From positions 1-52,343 of the forward strand of contig JBPCPI010000035.1 of the NCBI GenBank assembly GCA_050999295.1: a stretch of 52,343 bases of DNA. Direction: 5' to 3'. The position numbers and the translations under genes are program-made. Positions 41,972-50,404 of this stretch are shown one piece after another. The stretch comes from JACCQS01 sp050999295. Its GTDB lineage: Bacteria; Actinomycetota; Actinomycetes; Mycobacteriales; Geodermatophilaceae. How positions within the stretch are numbered: position 1 is the stretch's first letter; every line of letters starts with the position of its first letter. The notes beneath the pieces are model-generated. The model saw only the letters and a program-made list of their open reading frames with translations, did not search any database and was not told the DNA's origin.

Positions 41972-43114
41972 TCAAGGCATCGACTGCGCCGAGCGGGTCG
42001 GGATATCCCCCCAGCGTTCCTCGATCTTACCGAAGTGCCAGATGGCCAGGGCGATGAGCCAGGTGAGGATGAAAAGTCCCACGATGACGAATCCAACGAA
42101 CTCGAGATCAAGGCTGCCGAGGAGGGCCAGCGGGCCGGATTCGATGCCGAGCTTCTCCACGAGCAGCCCAACCAGGACGATGACCCCGATGACAAGTGCC
42201 ACCACCACCGAGAGCACGGTGACGGTGAGGTTGTAGAACACTTTGCGGATCGGCTTGAGAAAGGCCCAGCCGTAGGCCCGAGACATGAACACTCCGTCGG
42301 CGGTATCGAACAGGCACATTCCGGCGGCGAAGAGCACCGGCAGAACCAGGATCCCGTACCAGGGAAGGGTGAACGCCGCCGTGCCACCGGCCAGCACCAG
42401 GAGGGCGATCTGCGTTGCGGTGTCGAAACCGAGGCCGAAAAGCAGGCCGATTGGATACATGTGCCAAGGCTTGTTGACCCGCCGCATGAGGCGGTTGAGC
42501 AGCCGTGCCAAGAACCCCCGATTGTTGAGTTGGCGCTCTAGCTCGGTCTCGTCCAGCTCCCCGTTTTGCATCTTGCGGAACACCTTGGCGATCCCGACAA
42601 CCGCGACCAGGTTGAGCAGCCCGATGAGTACGAGGAACACTCCAGCCACGGTGGTGCCGATCAACCCCAGAGTGGTCTGCAGCGCCGAGTTCTCGTCCTG
42701 AACCGGGTCAACCAGTGCTCGGATGCCGATGGCCAATAGTGCCGCCAGCCCGAACACGATGCTCGAGTGTCCTAGGGAGAACCAGAATCCCACGCCGAGC
42801 GCTGGCTTGTTCTCGCCGACGAGTTTGCGGGTGGTGTTGTCGATCGCGGCTATGTGGTCGGCGTCGAAGGCGTGCCGCACCCCCAGTAGGAAGGCGGTGA
42901 GCCCCACGCCGACGCCGAACAGGCCGGTTTCGCCGAGGTCGTAGTTCCGTGGGGCGATCAACAACACCAGCACGCCCCAGCCAATGACGTTGAGCAGCAG
43001 GATGAAACCTGCCATCCCGGCCAGCGAAAACTTCTCGGCCCGTTCCCAACGTTGGGCCCTCCGGGCAGGCGCGGAAGCAGCAAGGTCGGTCATGCAGGCA
43101 TTGTTACCTGACAT
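41972..43114 (-). CDS. HoxN/HupN/NixA-family nickel/cobalt transporter
   Basis: About 380 aa with eight membrane segments. The family signature in helix 2 is intact (RHAFDADHIAAIDNTTRKL), with LGFDTATQIALLVLAGG and GMCLFDTADGVFMSRAYGW further on. It imports Ni(II) or Co(II) across the cytoplasmic membrane. Neither urease, hydrogenase nor B12 genes are nearby to fix the metal. ATG 43114 is the first start; ATG 43093 (MTDLAASAPARR) is equally possible. It is divergent from amtB, and an inverted repeat over its predicted -10 is a candidate metal-regulator site. Confidence 0.93.
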   Translation of the reverse strand: MSGNNACMTDLAASAPARRAQRWERAEKFSLAGMAGFILLLNVIGWGVLVLLIAPRNYDLGETGLFGVGVGLTAFLLGVRHAFDADHIAAIDNTTRKLVGENKPALGVGFWFSLGHSSIVFGLAALLAIGIRALVDPVQDENSALQTTLGLIGTTVAGVFLVLIGLLNLVAVVGIAKVFRKMQNGELDETELERQLNNRGFLARLLNRLMRRVNKPWHMYPIGLLFGLGFDTATQIALLVLAGGTAAFTLPWYGILVLPVLFAAGMCLFDTADGVFMSRAYGWAFLKPIRKVFYNLTVTVLSVVVALVIGVIVLVGLLVEKLGIESGPLALLGSLDLEFVGFVIVGLFILTWLIALAIWHFGKIEERWGDIPTRSAQSMP

Positions 43115-43134
43115 CCGGCTTCATGCCAAGGGCT

Positions 43135-43155
43135 TGCAGTAGCCAGAATATTGCA
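43135..43155. promoter_or_regulatory. Inverted repeat over the nickel-transporter promoter
   Basis: TGCAGTA-GCCAGAA-TATTGCA, arms matching at six of seven positions. It covers a minus-strand -10 candidate TATTCT (43145-43150). The TTGCA half-sites recall the Nur (nickel Fur-family) box, but spacing differs from the published one. Confidence 0.4.
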
Positions 43156-43185
43156 TTAAGGAGGGCTTGACACAATCTGCGGGTG

Positions 43186-43201
43186 TTCACTTCACTGAAA
43201 C
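43186..43201 (+). promoter_or_regulatory. GlnR-box candidate upstream of amtB
   Basis: TTCAC-TTCACT-GAAAC fits the GlnR form GTnAC-n6-GnAAC at all but the first base. It is 105 bp before the amtB ATG. A TTGACA (43167-43172) lies just upstream. amtB-glnB-glnD is a known GlnR target in actinobacteria. Confidence 0.45.
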
Positions 43202-43306
43202 ATTTTCTGGCCATGCGACGTAACACGGGACCGCGACCGTACGCAGGTGGCCCGCGTGGGCCTGTTCAACCGTGGCCGCATGGCTGCCGACCGTCAGGAG
43301 GGTGTC

Positions 43307-44713
43307 ATGGCTGACATCAACACCGGGGACACTGCCTGGATCCTCACCAGCGCCGCGCTCGTGCTGCTGATGACCCCAGGCTTGGCGCTCTTCTACGGCG
43401 GCATGGTCCGCGCGAAGAGCGTCCTGAACATGATGATGATGAGTTTCGGTGCCCTGGCGCTGATCAGTGTCATCTGGGTGCTCTACGGCTACTCCATGGC
43501 GTTCGGGAACGACGTGGGGGCTGGTCTGGTGGGCGACCCCACCGAGTTCCTGGGCCTGCAGGGCCTGATGGAGGACACCACCAGCGAAGGCGGCGGCCTT
43601 CCGGTGATGGCCTTCGTGGGCTTCCAGGCGGTCTTTGCCATCATCACAACCGCCTTGATCTCCGGTGCCATCGCCGAACGCGCCAAGTTCGGCTCCTGGA
43701 TGGTCTTCGTCGCGATCTGGGTGACGGCGGTGTACTTCCCGATCGCGCACTGGGTCTTCGACTTCACCCTGACCGACGAGGACGGCGTGGTGACCCACGT
43801 CGGCGGCTGGATCGCCAACAACCTCGCCGCCATCGACTTCGCCGGTGGCACCGCGGTGCACATCAACGCCGGTGCTGCGGGCCTGGCGCTGGCCCTGGTC
43901 CTGGGCAAGCGCGCCGGCTTCGGCGCTGAGGCCATGCGCCCGCACAACCTGCCCCTGGTCATGATCGGTGCCGGTCTGCTGTGGTTCGGCTGGTTCGGGT
44001 TCAATGCCGGCTCGGCCGTGGCGGCCAACAACACCGCCGCCGTCGCCTGGGTGAACACCTTCGTAGCCACGGGTGCCGCATGTCTGGGTTGGCTGCTGGT
44101 CGAGAAATTCCGCGACGGGCACTCCACCTCTCTCGGTGGAGCCTCGGGCGTCGTCGCCGGTCTCGTTGCAATCACGCCGGCCTGCTCGTCGGTCGCACCG
44201 ATCGGGGCGATCGGACTCGGCGTCGTTTCCGGTGTGCTGTGCGCGTTGGCGGTGGGGTTGAAGTACCGGTTCGGGTTCGACGACTCACTCGATGTCGTCG
44301 GCGTTCACCTCGTCGGTGGTCTGGTCGGCACGATCGGGATCGGCTTCCTGGCGACCTCCGCGGCGCCGGCAGGTGTCAACGGGTTGGTCTACGGAGGAGG
44401 GGCGGACCAGCTCTGGCGGCAGGTGGTCGGTGCGCTTGCCGTGCTGGTCGCGAGCTTCGTCGGGACCCTCATCATCGGATTCCTGATCCAGAAGACCATA
44501 GGCTTCCGGATCAGTGAGGACGACGAACTGGACGGCATCGACAATGTCGCGCACGCCGAAACCGGCTACGACTTCAGTGCACTCGGCGGCGGCAGTGCTG
44601 GCGGCGTTGGCGGCTGGGCCAATGGAGACTCCTCGCGGCAGGTGGCGCAGATGAACTCGGAGGGATCAAGTTTCACGGTGCCAGCCCGGACCACGGAAGG
44701 AACCTCGGCATGA
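43307..44713 (+). CDS. amtB: Ammonium transporter
   Basis: 468 aa from ATG 43307, which has AGGAGG six bases upstream; the in-frame GTG at 43247 is not used. Eleven membrane segments, beginning AWILTSAALVLLMTPGLALFYGGMV. The twin pore histidines are in FPIAHWVFDF and DVVGVHLVGG. The cytosolic tail after the last helix (~405-468) is long, Gly/Ser-rich and ends in TTEGTSA. It conducts ammonium/ammonia, blocked by PII in high nitrogen. glnK overlaps its stop by 4 bp. Confidence 0.97.
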   Translation: MADINTGDTAWILTSAALVLLMTPGLALFYGGMVRAKSVLNMMMMSFGALALISVIWVLYGYSMAFGNDVGAGLVGDPTEFLGLQGLMEDTTSEGGGLPVMAFVGFQAVFAIITTALISGAIAERAKFGSWMVFVAIWVTAVYFPIAHWVFDFTLTDEDGVVTHVGGWIANNLAAIDFAGGTAVHINAGAAGLALALVLGKRAGFGAEAMRPHNLPLVMIGAGLLWFGWFGFNAGSAVAANNTAAVAWVNTFVATGAACLGWLLVEKFRDGHSTSLGGASGVVAGLVAITPACSSVAPIGAIGLGVVSGVLCALAVGLKYRFGFDDSLDVVGVHLVGGLVGTIGIGFLATSAAPAGVNGLVYGGGADQLWRQVVGALAVLVASFVGTLIIGFLIQKTIGFRISEDDELDGIDNVAHAETGYDFSALGGGSAGGVGGWANGDSSRQVAQMNSEGSSFTVPARTTEGTSA

Positions 44714-45048
44714 AGCTCGTCACCGCCGTCATCAAGCCGTTCAAGCTCGAGGACGTGAAGACCGCTCTGGAACTGCACGGCGTCGAAGGTCTCACCGTCA
44801 GCGAGGTGCAGGGCTTCGGACGGCAACGCGGACACACCGAGGTGTACCGGGGTGCGGAGTACCAGGTGGATTTCGTACCCAAGGTGAAGATAGAGGTACT
44901 GGTGTCTGCCGAACGCTGCCCAGCAGTCGTCGATGCCCTGATCGAGGCTGCACGGACCGGGCAGATCGGGGACGGCAAGGTCTGGGTCACCGCGGTCGAG
45001 GAACTGGCGCGCGTACGAACCGGCGAGCGAGGTCCCGACGCGCTCTGA
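44710..45048 (+). CDS. glnK: Nitrogen regulatory protein PII
   Basis: 112-aa PII protein: MKLVTAVIKPFKLEDVKTAL at the start, the T-loop GFGRQRGHTEVYRGAEYQVD with Tyr51 as the modification site, and GKVWVTAVEELARVRTGERG at the C-terminus. It senses ATP/ADP and 2-oxoglutarate and gates AmtB. In actinobacteria Tyr51 is adenylylated by GlnD instead of uridylylated. ATGA overlap with amtB; glnD follows after 27 bp. Confidence 0.97.
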   Translation: MKLVTAVIKPFKLEDVKTALELHGVEGLTVSEVQGFGRQRGHTEVYRGAEYQVDFVPKVKIEVLVSAERCPAVVDALIEAARTGQIGDGKVWVTAVEELARVRTGERGPDAL

Positions 45049-45075
45049 TCCCGCCGTCCTGCGGCATCCGCACCG

Positions 45076-47391
45076 TTGAGGGTGAGCACCGCCCCGATCG
45101 TGCCGGAAAGGCGCGCGCGTGCCGACCTGCTCGACGGGTGGCTGGAATCGCTGCTGCCGGCCACCCCTGGGCTGGCTCTCGTCGCCGTGGGCGGCCTGGG
45201 CCGCCGCGAGCCGGCCCCGTACGGCGATCTCGATCTGATCCTGGTCCACGACGGCACACCCGACGTCGACATCGCCTCTGTTGCTGACGCCGTGTGGTAC
45301 CCGATCTGGGATGCGGGCTTGCGACTCGACCACTCGGTACGGACGGTCGAGCAATCAGTGCGGGTGGCCGGTGCCGATCCTGTTGCCGGCCTGGGACTGC
45401 TCGACGTACGTCTGATCGCGGGTGACGAGGGGCTGGCTAACCGGTTGCGCAGCGCCGCCGCCGCGTCCTGGCGGTCCAGGTCGCGAACGTTGTTGCCGTT
45501 GCTCCGAGCTGAGCGTGCCCTTCGCGGTGAGCTGGCCGGAGACACCGCGTACCTAGTCGAGCCCGATCTCAAGCAGGGTCGTGGCGGCATGCGGGATGTC
45601 CTCGTCCTGCGTGCCATGGCAGTCGCGCAGCTAAGTGACCAGCCGAGTGCGCACGTCGAGGCCGCCTACCGGCTGCTCCTCGACGTGCGAGACGCGCTGC
45701 AACGCAGCTCCCGGCGCTGTACTGACGTCCTGGTCCGACAGGAACAGATCCCGGTCATGCAGATGCTCGGGTTGGACAGCGAGGATGACCTGCTGCGACA
45801 GGTCGCCGGGGCGGCGCGGGCGATCAGTTTCGCTTCGGCCGCAGGGTGGCGAAGGGTCGCAGCTGCGCCGGGGACCGGTCGAGGCAGCGGGTTTCGGCAC
45901 CGACGCGCGCCTATTCGGCTCCCCCTGCTGGAGGGTGTCGTCGCGCATGCGGGCGAGGTCTGCCTCGCGCGGGGTGCCGACCCGGCGGCCGACCCGGTGC
46001 TCCCGCTACGGCTGGCTGCCGCAGCGGCAGAGTCAGGGCTGCCGATCTCGCCGGCGACGATGGACGTGCTGGTCGAGCGGCATCAGCCGCTGTCGGATCC
46101 CTGGCCCGGCCCGGCGCGTTCCTGGTTCGTCCGGCTCCTGGCTGCCGGCCGCGGCACGGTCGACGTTTTCGAGGCGTTCGACCAATCCGGGCTGCTGCTC
46201 GAGTATCTCCCCGAGTGGGAACGCATACGTGCTCTCCCACAACGGCATCCAGCGCATTTGTATACAGTGGACAGACATCTGGTCGAGACAGCGTCGGTGG
46301 CATCGGAATTGACCCGTCGCGTGCGCCGGCCGGACCTGCTCTTGCTCGGCGCGCTGCTGCACGACATCGGCAAGGGCGGGAACGGTGAGCACTGCGCCGC
46401 AGGAGCCGAGATCGCCGAGCGGATGGCAGTACGGCTGGGTCTGAGCCCTGCCGAGGTCGCGACCGTCACATTGCTAGTCGGGCAGCACCTACTCCTGACA
46501 CATACTGCTCTGCGACGTGACCCGGCCGACCCGGCGACGATCGGCCTCGTCTCGGACCGGATCGGCGGTCGGCTCGACCATCTCGCGCTGCTCCATGCGC
46601 TGTCCGAGGCCGACGCCCGGGCGACGGGCCCGGGGGTCTGGAGCCCCTGGCGGGCACATGTCATCTCAGACCTCGTGAGTCACGTCGCCGCCGCGCTGGC
46701 ACCCGACGTCCCGAACGGGGTGATCCTGCCCTCAGCCACGTCGGGTCCCGGGCCGGCGCCAGGTCGCCCGGCTGGGCCGACGAAAGGGGCCACCGACTCG
46801 GGTCCGCACCTCGACGGAGACGCACTTCGCGTGGTGATGCGCCCTGAGCTTGATGGCTTCGAGGTTGCTGTGGACGCCGTCGACCAGGCCGGGCTGCTCT
46901 CCCAGATCGCCGGAGTCCTCGCCCTGCATCAACTGGAGATCCGGCATGCCGCAGTGTCCAGCACGGCCGGTTACGTCCACGACGTCTTCGCCGTACGACC
47001 GGTGTTCGGAAAACCCCCCGAGCCGAGCCTGCTCGCCGCGGATCTGCGCTCCAGCATCGCCGGGACGCTCTCCCTCGCCGAGCGCTTGACTGCCCGCGAG
47101 CGCGCATACCGCCGTACGTCGCGGGCCGCCCAGCCGACCGAGGTGATCTGGTACGACGACGCCGCCGCCGAGGCAACCGTGGTCGAGGTACGTGCCGATG
47201 ACCGAGCCGGGCTCCTCTACTGGCTCACATCGGTCTTCGACGAAGCCGGCATCGACGTGCTATCCGCTCGGGTGGAGACCTTCGGTGCCGATGCGGTCGA
47301 CGTGTTCTACCTACCGACGGAAGCAACCCGTACCGAAGGGGTCCGGCGGCGACTCAGCGGGATGCTGCAGGCTGCAACGGAGGGGCGATGA
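45076..47391 (+). CDS. glnD: PII uridylyl/adenylyltransferase GlnD
   Basis: 771 aa, shorter than the ~880-aa E. coli enzyme, as in other actinobacteria. Nucleotidyltransferase motif GGLGRREPAPYGDLDLIL (residues 39-56, acidic pair 51 and 53), HD hydrolase motif LLHDIGKGG with H429-D430, and two ACT-like domains at ~595-665 and ~705-771 for glutamine sensing. It attaches and removes the nucleotide on PII Tyr51. The start is TTG 45076 or GTG 45082 (MSTAPIVPERR). Its last 38 bp overlap the convergent EamA gene. Confidence 0.95.
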   Translation: MRVSTAPIVPERRARADLLDGWLESLLPATPGLALVAVGGLGRREPAPYGDLDLILVHDGTPDVDIASVADAVWYPIWDAGLRLDHSVRTVEQSVRVAGADPVAGLGLLDVRLIAGDEGLANRLRSAAAASWRSRSRTLLPLLRAERALRGELAGDTAYLVEPDLKQGRGGMRDVLVLRAMAVAQLSDQPSAHVEAAYRLLLDVRDALQRSSRRCTDVLVRQEQIPVMQMLGLDSEDDLLRQVAGAARAISFASAAGWRRVAAAPGTGRGSGFRHRRAPIRLPLLEGVVAHAGEVCLARGADPAADPVLPLRLAAAAAESGLPISPATMDVLVERHQPLSDPWPGPARSWFVRLLAAGRGTVDVFEAFDQSGLLLEYLPEWERIRALPQRHPAHLYTVDRHLVETASVASELTRRVRRPDLLLLGALLHDIGKGGNGEHCAAGAEIAERMAVRLGLSPAEVATVTLLVGQHLLLTHTALRRDPADPATIGLVSDRIGGRLDHLALLHALSEADARATGPGVWSPWRAHVISDLVSHVAAALAPDVPNGVILPSATSGPGPAPGRPAGPTKGATDSGPHLDGDALRVVMRPELDGFEVAVDAVDQAGLLSQIAGVLALHQLEIRHAAVSSTAGYVHDVFAVRPVFGKPPEPSLLAADLRSSIAGTLSLAERLTARERAYRRTSRAAQPTEVIWYDDAAAEATVVEVRADDRAGLLYWLTSVFDEAGIDVLSARVETFGADAVDVFYLPTEATRTEGVRRRLSGMLQAATEGR

Positions 47392-48325
47392 TCGCCGGGG
47401 TACGCGCCCGCCGCTCATGCAGGGCCAACAAGGTGACCGAGGCCAGCAGCAGCGCGAAGCCCACCCACTGAGACCCGTCGAGCGCTCCGTCGAGCAGCGT
47501 GACACCGATGAAGGCAGCGGTCAGCGGGAAGGCGAGTTCGCCGAGGGTGGCTCGCGAGGCGGCCGTCCCGGCCAGGCCGCGGTAGTACAGCAGCAGGGCC
47601 AGCAGGCCTGGGATCAGGGCGAGCAGGACGAGACCGGGAACGTCGGCTGCCGTCGGCAGCAGGGGAGCGCCCAGCATGAGCACGATCACGAACGAGGCGA
47701 ACAGGCCGAAGAAGAACCGCAGCATGGTCACGTGCTGGGTGGCCATCGCCGTGGCGGCGTAGCGGCCGAGCACGGTACCGGCCGCCCAGAGGGTGGCTGC
47801 TCCGACCGCGAGCAGGGCGGCCTGGGCCTGACTCAGCGCGATCCCCAACGGATCGGGGAAGCTCAGCAGCCAGGCGCCGACCAGGGTAGGGACCAGGAAG
47901 AGCGGGAAACGGGCCGTGATCCGCTCACCGAGCAGTAGTGCTGCGCCGAGGATCGCGATGACCGGCTGAAGTTTCTGCAGAACCAGCGGGGTGACCGGAT
48001 CCCCCAGTGCGAAGGCTTCCGTGAACAGGATGGTCGCGACCGCGGAGGCCCCGATGCCGATGCCGAGAATGGCTAACCGGACCTTTCCCGGAGCCGCCGC
48101 AAAAGCCCGCAGCGCCCCGCCGAGCCACGGCAGGATCAGGACGCAGATGATGGTGTGCTCGGCGAACACGATCGTGGCGGGTTCCAGATCGCTGACCAGG
48201 GGGACTCGCAACAATCCGTCGGTGCCCCAGAGCGCGGCGGCGAGGATGATCAGCCACAGCCGATCCCTGCCTCGCGCCGGCTCGGCGGCCGATGGGACGG
48301 CTACGGAACCCGCGTCGGTGGTCAT
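47354..48325 (-). CDS. EamA/DMT-family permease
   Basis: About 323 aa from ATG 48325 (MTTDAGSVAVPS); a start at 48343 would add six. Ten predicted membrane helices in two EamA repeats (LWLIILAAALWGTDGLLRVP begins the first, and LRFFFGLFASFVIVLMLGA the second). Drug/metabolite-transporter family, usually exporters of amino acids or metabolites; cargo unknown. Its end overlaps the end of glnD on the other strand. Confidence 0.9.
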   Translation of the reverse strand: MTTDAGSVAVPSAAEPARGRDRLWLIILAAALWGTDGLLRVPLVSDLEPATIVFAEHTIICVLILPWLGGALRAFAAAPGKVRLAILGIGIGASAVATILFTEAFALGDPVTPLVLQKLQPVIAILGAALLLGERITARFPLFLVPTLVGAWLLSFPDPLGIALSQAQAALLAVGAATLWAAGTVLGRYAATAMATQHVTMLRFFFGLFASFVIVLMLGAPLLPTAADVPGLVLLALIPGLLALLLYYRGLAGTAASRATLGELAFPLTAAFIGVTLLDGALDGSQWVGFALLLASVTLLALHERRARTPAIIAPPLQPAASR

Positions 48326-48443
48326 CGGCCAAGTCTGTCCCACCGGTCGATGACACGCCGACGGAGGTGACCGACGTTGTCAGCACGCTGTGCGACGGTG
48401 AACTCCGAGCAGGTCATACAGCTCCACCGGAAGGAGGCTCGAG

Positions 48444-48710
48444 ATGGAATCGAGCTTCGACGTACTCACCAGCGCGGACACATTCCCCGGCGTAGCGGGG
48501 ACTGCCACCTTCGCCTGCCCCAACTGCGCGCGGCGTACGGAGTTCGAGCAGCCACCGTGCCCCGACGGTCACGACTCGGACTGCCCGGAGTGGTACTGCA
48601 CCGAGTGCGGTGCGGCGACCATCGTCGGCCGACCGAGCAGCCGCCGTCGCACTCGTAGGGCGAGGACGGCTTCCTCCGCCCGGGCCCGGGGCATCGCGAA
48701 GGCGAGCTGA
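48444..48710 (+). CDS. Small zinc-ribbon-like protein
   Basis: 88 aa. GGAAGGAGG ends six bases before the ATG, a very strong ribosome binding site. It opens MESSFDVLTSADTFPGVAG and has Cys-rich motifs FACPNCARRTEFEQ, CPDGH and CPEWYCTECGAAT (CxxC ... CxxxxC-xx-C spacing), so one or two zinc ribbons, then an Arg/Ser-rich basic tail. Enzymatic motifs are absent. RNA or protein binding is possible. Stands alone before ffh. Confidence 0.8.
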   Translation: MESSFDVLTSADTFPGVAGTATFACPNCARRTEFEQPPCPDGHDSDCPEWYCTECGAATIVGRPSSRRRTRRARTASSARARGIAKAS

Positions 48711-48763
48711 CCGGCACGCTCCCCGCCCTTGCCGAGTAGGGCGGCCGGTTTGCGCGCTTTGGC

Positions 48764-48769
48764 TAGACT
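48764..48769 (+). promoter_or_regulatory. Possible -10 of ffh
   Basis: TAGACT (TAnnnT), 62 bp before the GTG start. No matching -35 at normal spacing. Confidence 0.3.
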
Positions 48770-48831
48770 GGCATCGCGCGTAACGCACCGGCCGACAAGC
48801 GCGCGCCAGCCGTCCCGGAGGATTCACCAGC

Positions 48832-50394
48832 GTGTTCGCGACCCTGTCCGATCGACTCGAGAACGCCTTTTCCGGGCTGCGCAGCAAAGGCCGGCTCACC
48901 GAAGCCGACATCGACGCCACCTGCCGGGAGATCCGCATCGCGCTGCTGGAAGCCGATGTGGCGTTGCCGGTCGTCAAGAGCTTCGTCGGGGCCGTAAAGG
49001 AGCGGGCCCGCGGAAGCGAGGTCTCGCGCGCCCTCAATCCAGCACAGCAGGTCATCAAGATCGTCAGCGAGGAACTCGTCACGATCCTGGGTGGTGAGAC
49101 GCGTCGGCTGCAGTTCGCGAAGCACCCGCCCACCACGATCATGCTGGCCGGGCTGCAGGGCTCGGGTAAGACGACCCTGGCCGGCAAGCTCGGACTCTGG
49201 TTGCGCGAGCAGGGTCACACGCCGCTTCTGGTGGCCGCAGACCTGCAGCGCCCCAACGCCGTCACTCAACTGCAGATCGTGGGGCAGCAGGCCGGGGTCG
49301 ATGTGTTCGCACCCGAGCCGGGCAATGGGGTCGGCGACCCGGTCGTGGTCGCCCGGGACTCGCTGGACCATGCCGCGCGGACCATGCACGACATCGTGGT
49401 TGTGGACACCGCCGGCCGACTTGGCATCGACGACGAATTGATGGGGCAGGCTGCGGCGATCCGCAACGCGGTCACGCCCGATGAGATCCTCTTCGTCGTC
49501 GACGCGATGATCGGTCAGGACGCGGTCACGACGGCTGAGGCATTCCGGGACGGCGTCGGCTTCACCGGCGTGGTATTGACCAAGCTCGACGGCGACGCGC
49601 GCGGAGGGGCGGCGCTGTCGGTCAGGGAGATCACCGGCCGTCCGATCATGTTCGCCTCGACCGGTGAGAAACTCAGCGATTTCGACGTGTTCCATCCAGA
49701 GCGGATGGCCTCCCGAATCCTCGGGATGGGCGACGTCCTGAGCCTGATCGAACAAGCTGAGAAGACCTTCGACGCCGACCAGGCTGAGGAGATGGCCGGA
49801 AAACTGGTCTCCGGCGACGGCTTCACCCTCGAGGACTTCCTCGACCAGATGATGGCCATCCGGAAGATGGGTCCGATCGGGAACCTGCTCGGCATGCTGC
49901 CCGGCGCCGGCCAGATGAAGGAGGCCATAGCCCAGGTCGACGACAAGGATCTCGACCGGACGGCAGCGATCATCCGCTCGATGACACCTCTCGAGCGTGC
50001 CGACCCCAAGATCATCAAGGGTTCACGACGGGTTCGGATCGCCAACGGCTCCGGCGTGACGGTCACCGAGGTCAACGGTCTCGTGGAGCGGTTCTTCGAA
50101 GCTCGCAAGATGATGTCCCAGATGGCCGGGGGGATGGGCTTGCCCAGTGCGCGGGGGATGTCGAAGAAGGCCAAGGGACGCCAGCAGCAACTCCAGGCCC
50201 GCAAGAACGCCAAGGGCAAGAAGGGCCATAAGGGCGGCCAGATCCGTCAGCCCGGTGGTTCTCGCGCGGGCGTTGATGCCGGCGGGCAGGTGGCCGGCAC
50301 CCAGGACCTCCAACAACTGTTGGGGGCAAGTGGGCTTCCGCCGGGTATGCAGATGCCTGACCTGTCCGCGCTGCGCTTCGGCAAGAAGAAGTAA
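48832..50394 (+). CDS. ffh: Signal recognition particle protein Ffh (SRP54)
   Basis: 520 aa. N domain 1-~90, G domain with GLQGSGKTT near 107, DTAGRLGIDDELMGQ near 192 and TKLDGDARGG near 250, then the Met-rich M domain (~325-435: DQMMAIRKMGPIGNLLGMLP, RFFEARKMMSQMAGGMG) that holds 4.5S RNA and signal peptides. A Lys/Gly/Gln-rich tail (~440-520: KKAKGRQQQLQARKNAKGKK) extends beyond E. coli Ffh. GTG start with GGAGG ten bases upstream. Partner of FtsY in this window; the 4.5S RNA gene is not seen here. Confidence 0.97.
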   Translation: MFATLSDRLENAFSGLRSKGRLTEADIDATCREIRIALLEADVALPVVKSFVGAVKERARGSEVSRALNPAQQVIKIVSEELVTILGGETRRLQFAKHPPTTIMLAGLQGSGKTTLAGKLGLWLREQGHTPLLVAADLQRPNAVTQLQIVGQQAGVDVFAPEPGNGVGDPVVVARDSLDHAARTMHDIVVVDTAGRLGIDDELMGQAAAIRNAVTPDEILFVVDAMIGQDAVTTAEAFRDGVGFTGVVLTKLDGDARGGAALSVREITGRPIMFASTGEKLSDFDVFHPERMASRILGMGDVLSLIEQAEKTFDADQAEEMAGKLVSGDGFTLEDFLDQMMAIRKMGPIGNLLGMLPGAGQMKEAIAQVDDKDLDRTAAIIRSMTPLERADPKIIKGSRRVRIANGSGVTVTEVNGLVERFFEARKMMSQMAGGMGLPSARGMSKKAKGRQQQLQARKNAKGKKGHKGGQIRQPGGSRAGVDAGGQVAGTQDLQQLLGASGLPPGMQMPDLSALRFGKKK

Positions 50395-50404
50395 CCTCCT
50401 GCGC

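Noticed and set aside
49090..49110. Fifth copy of the 21-bp repeat inside ffh
   Set aside because: GGTGAGACGCGTC matches one end of copy A, but the rest does not match and the stretch encodes conserved Ffh residues.
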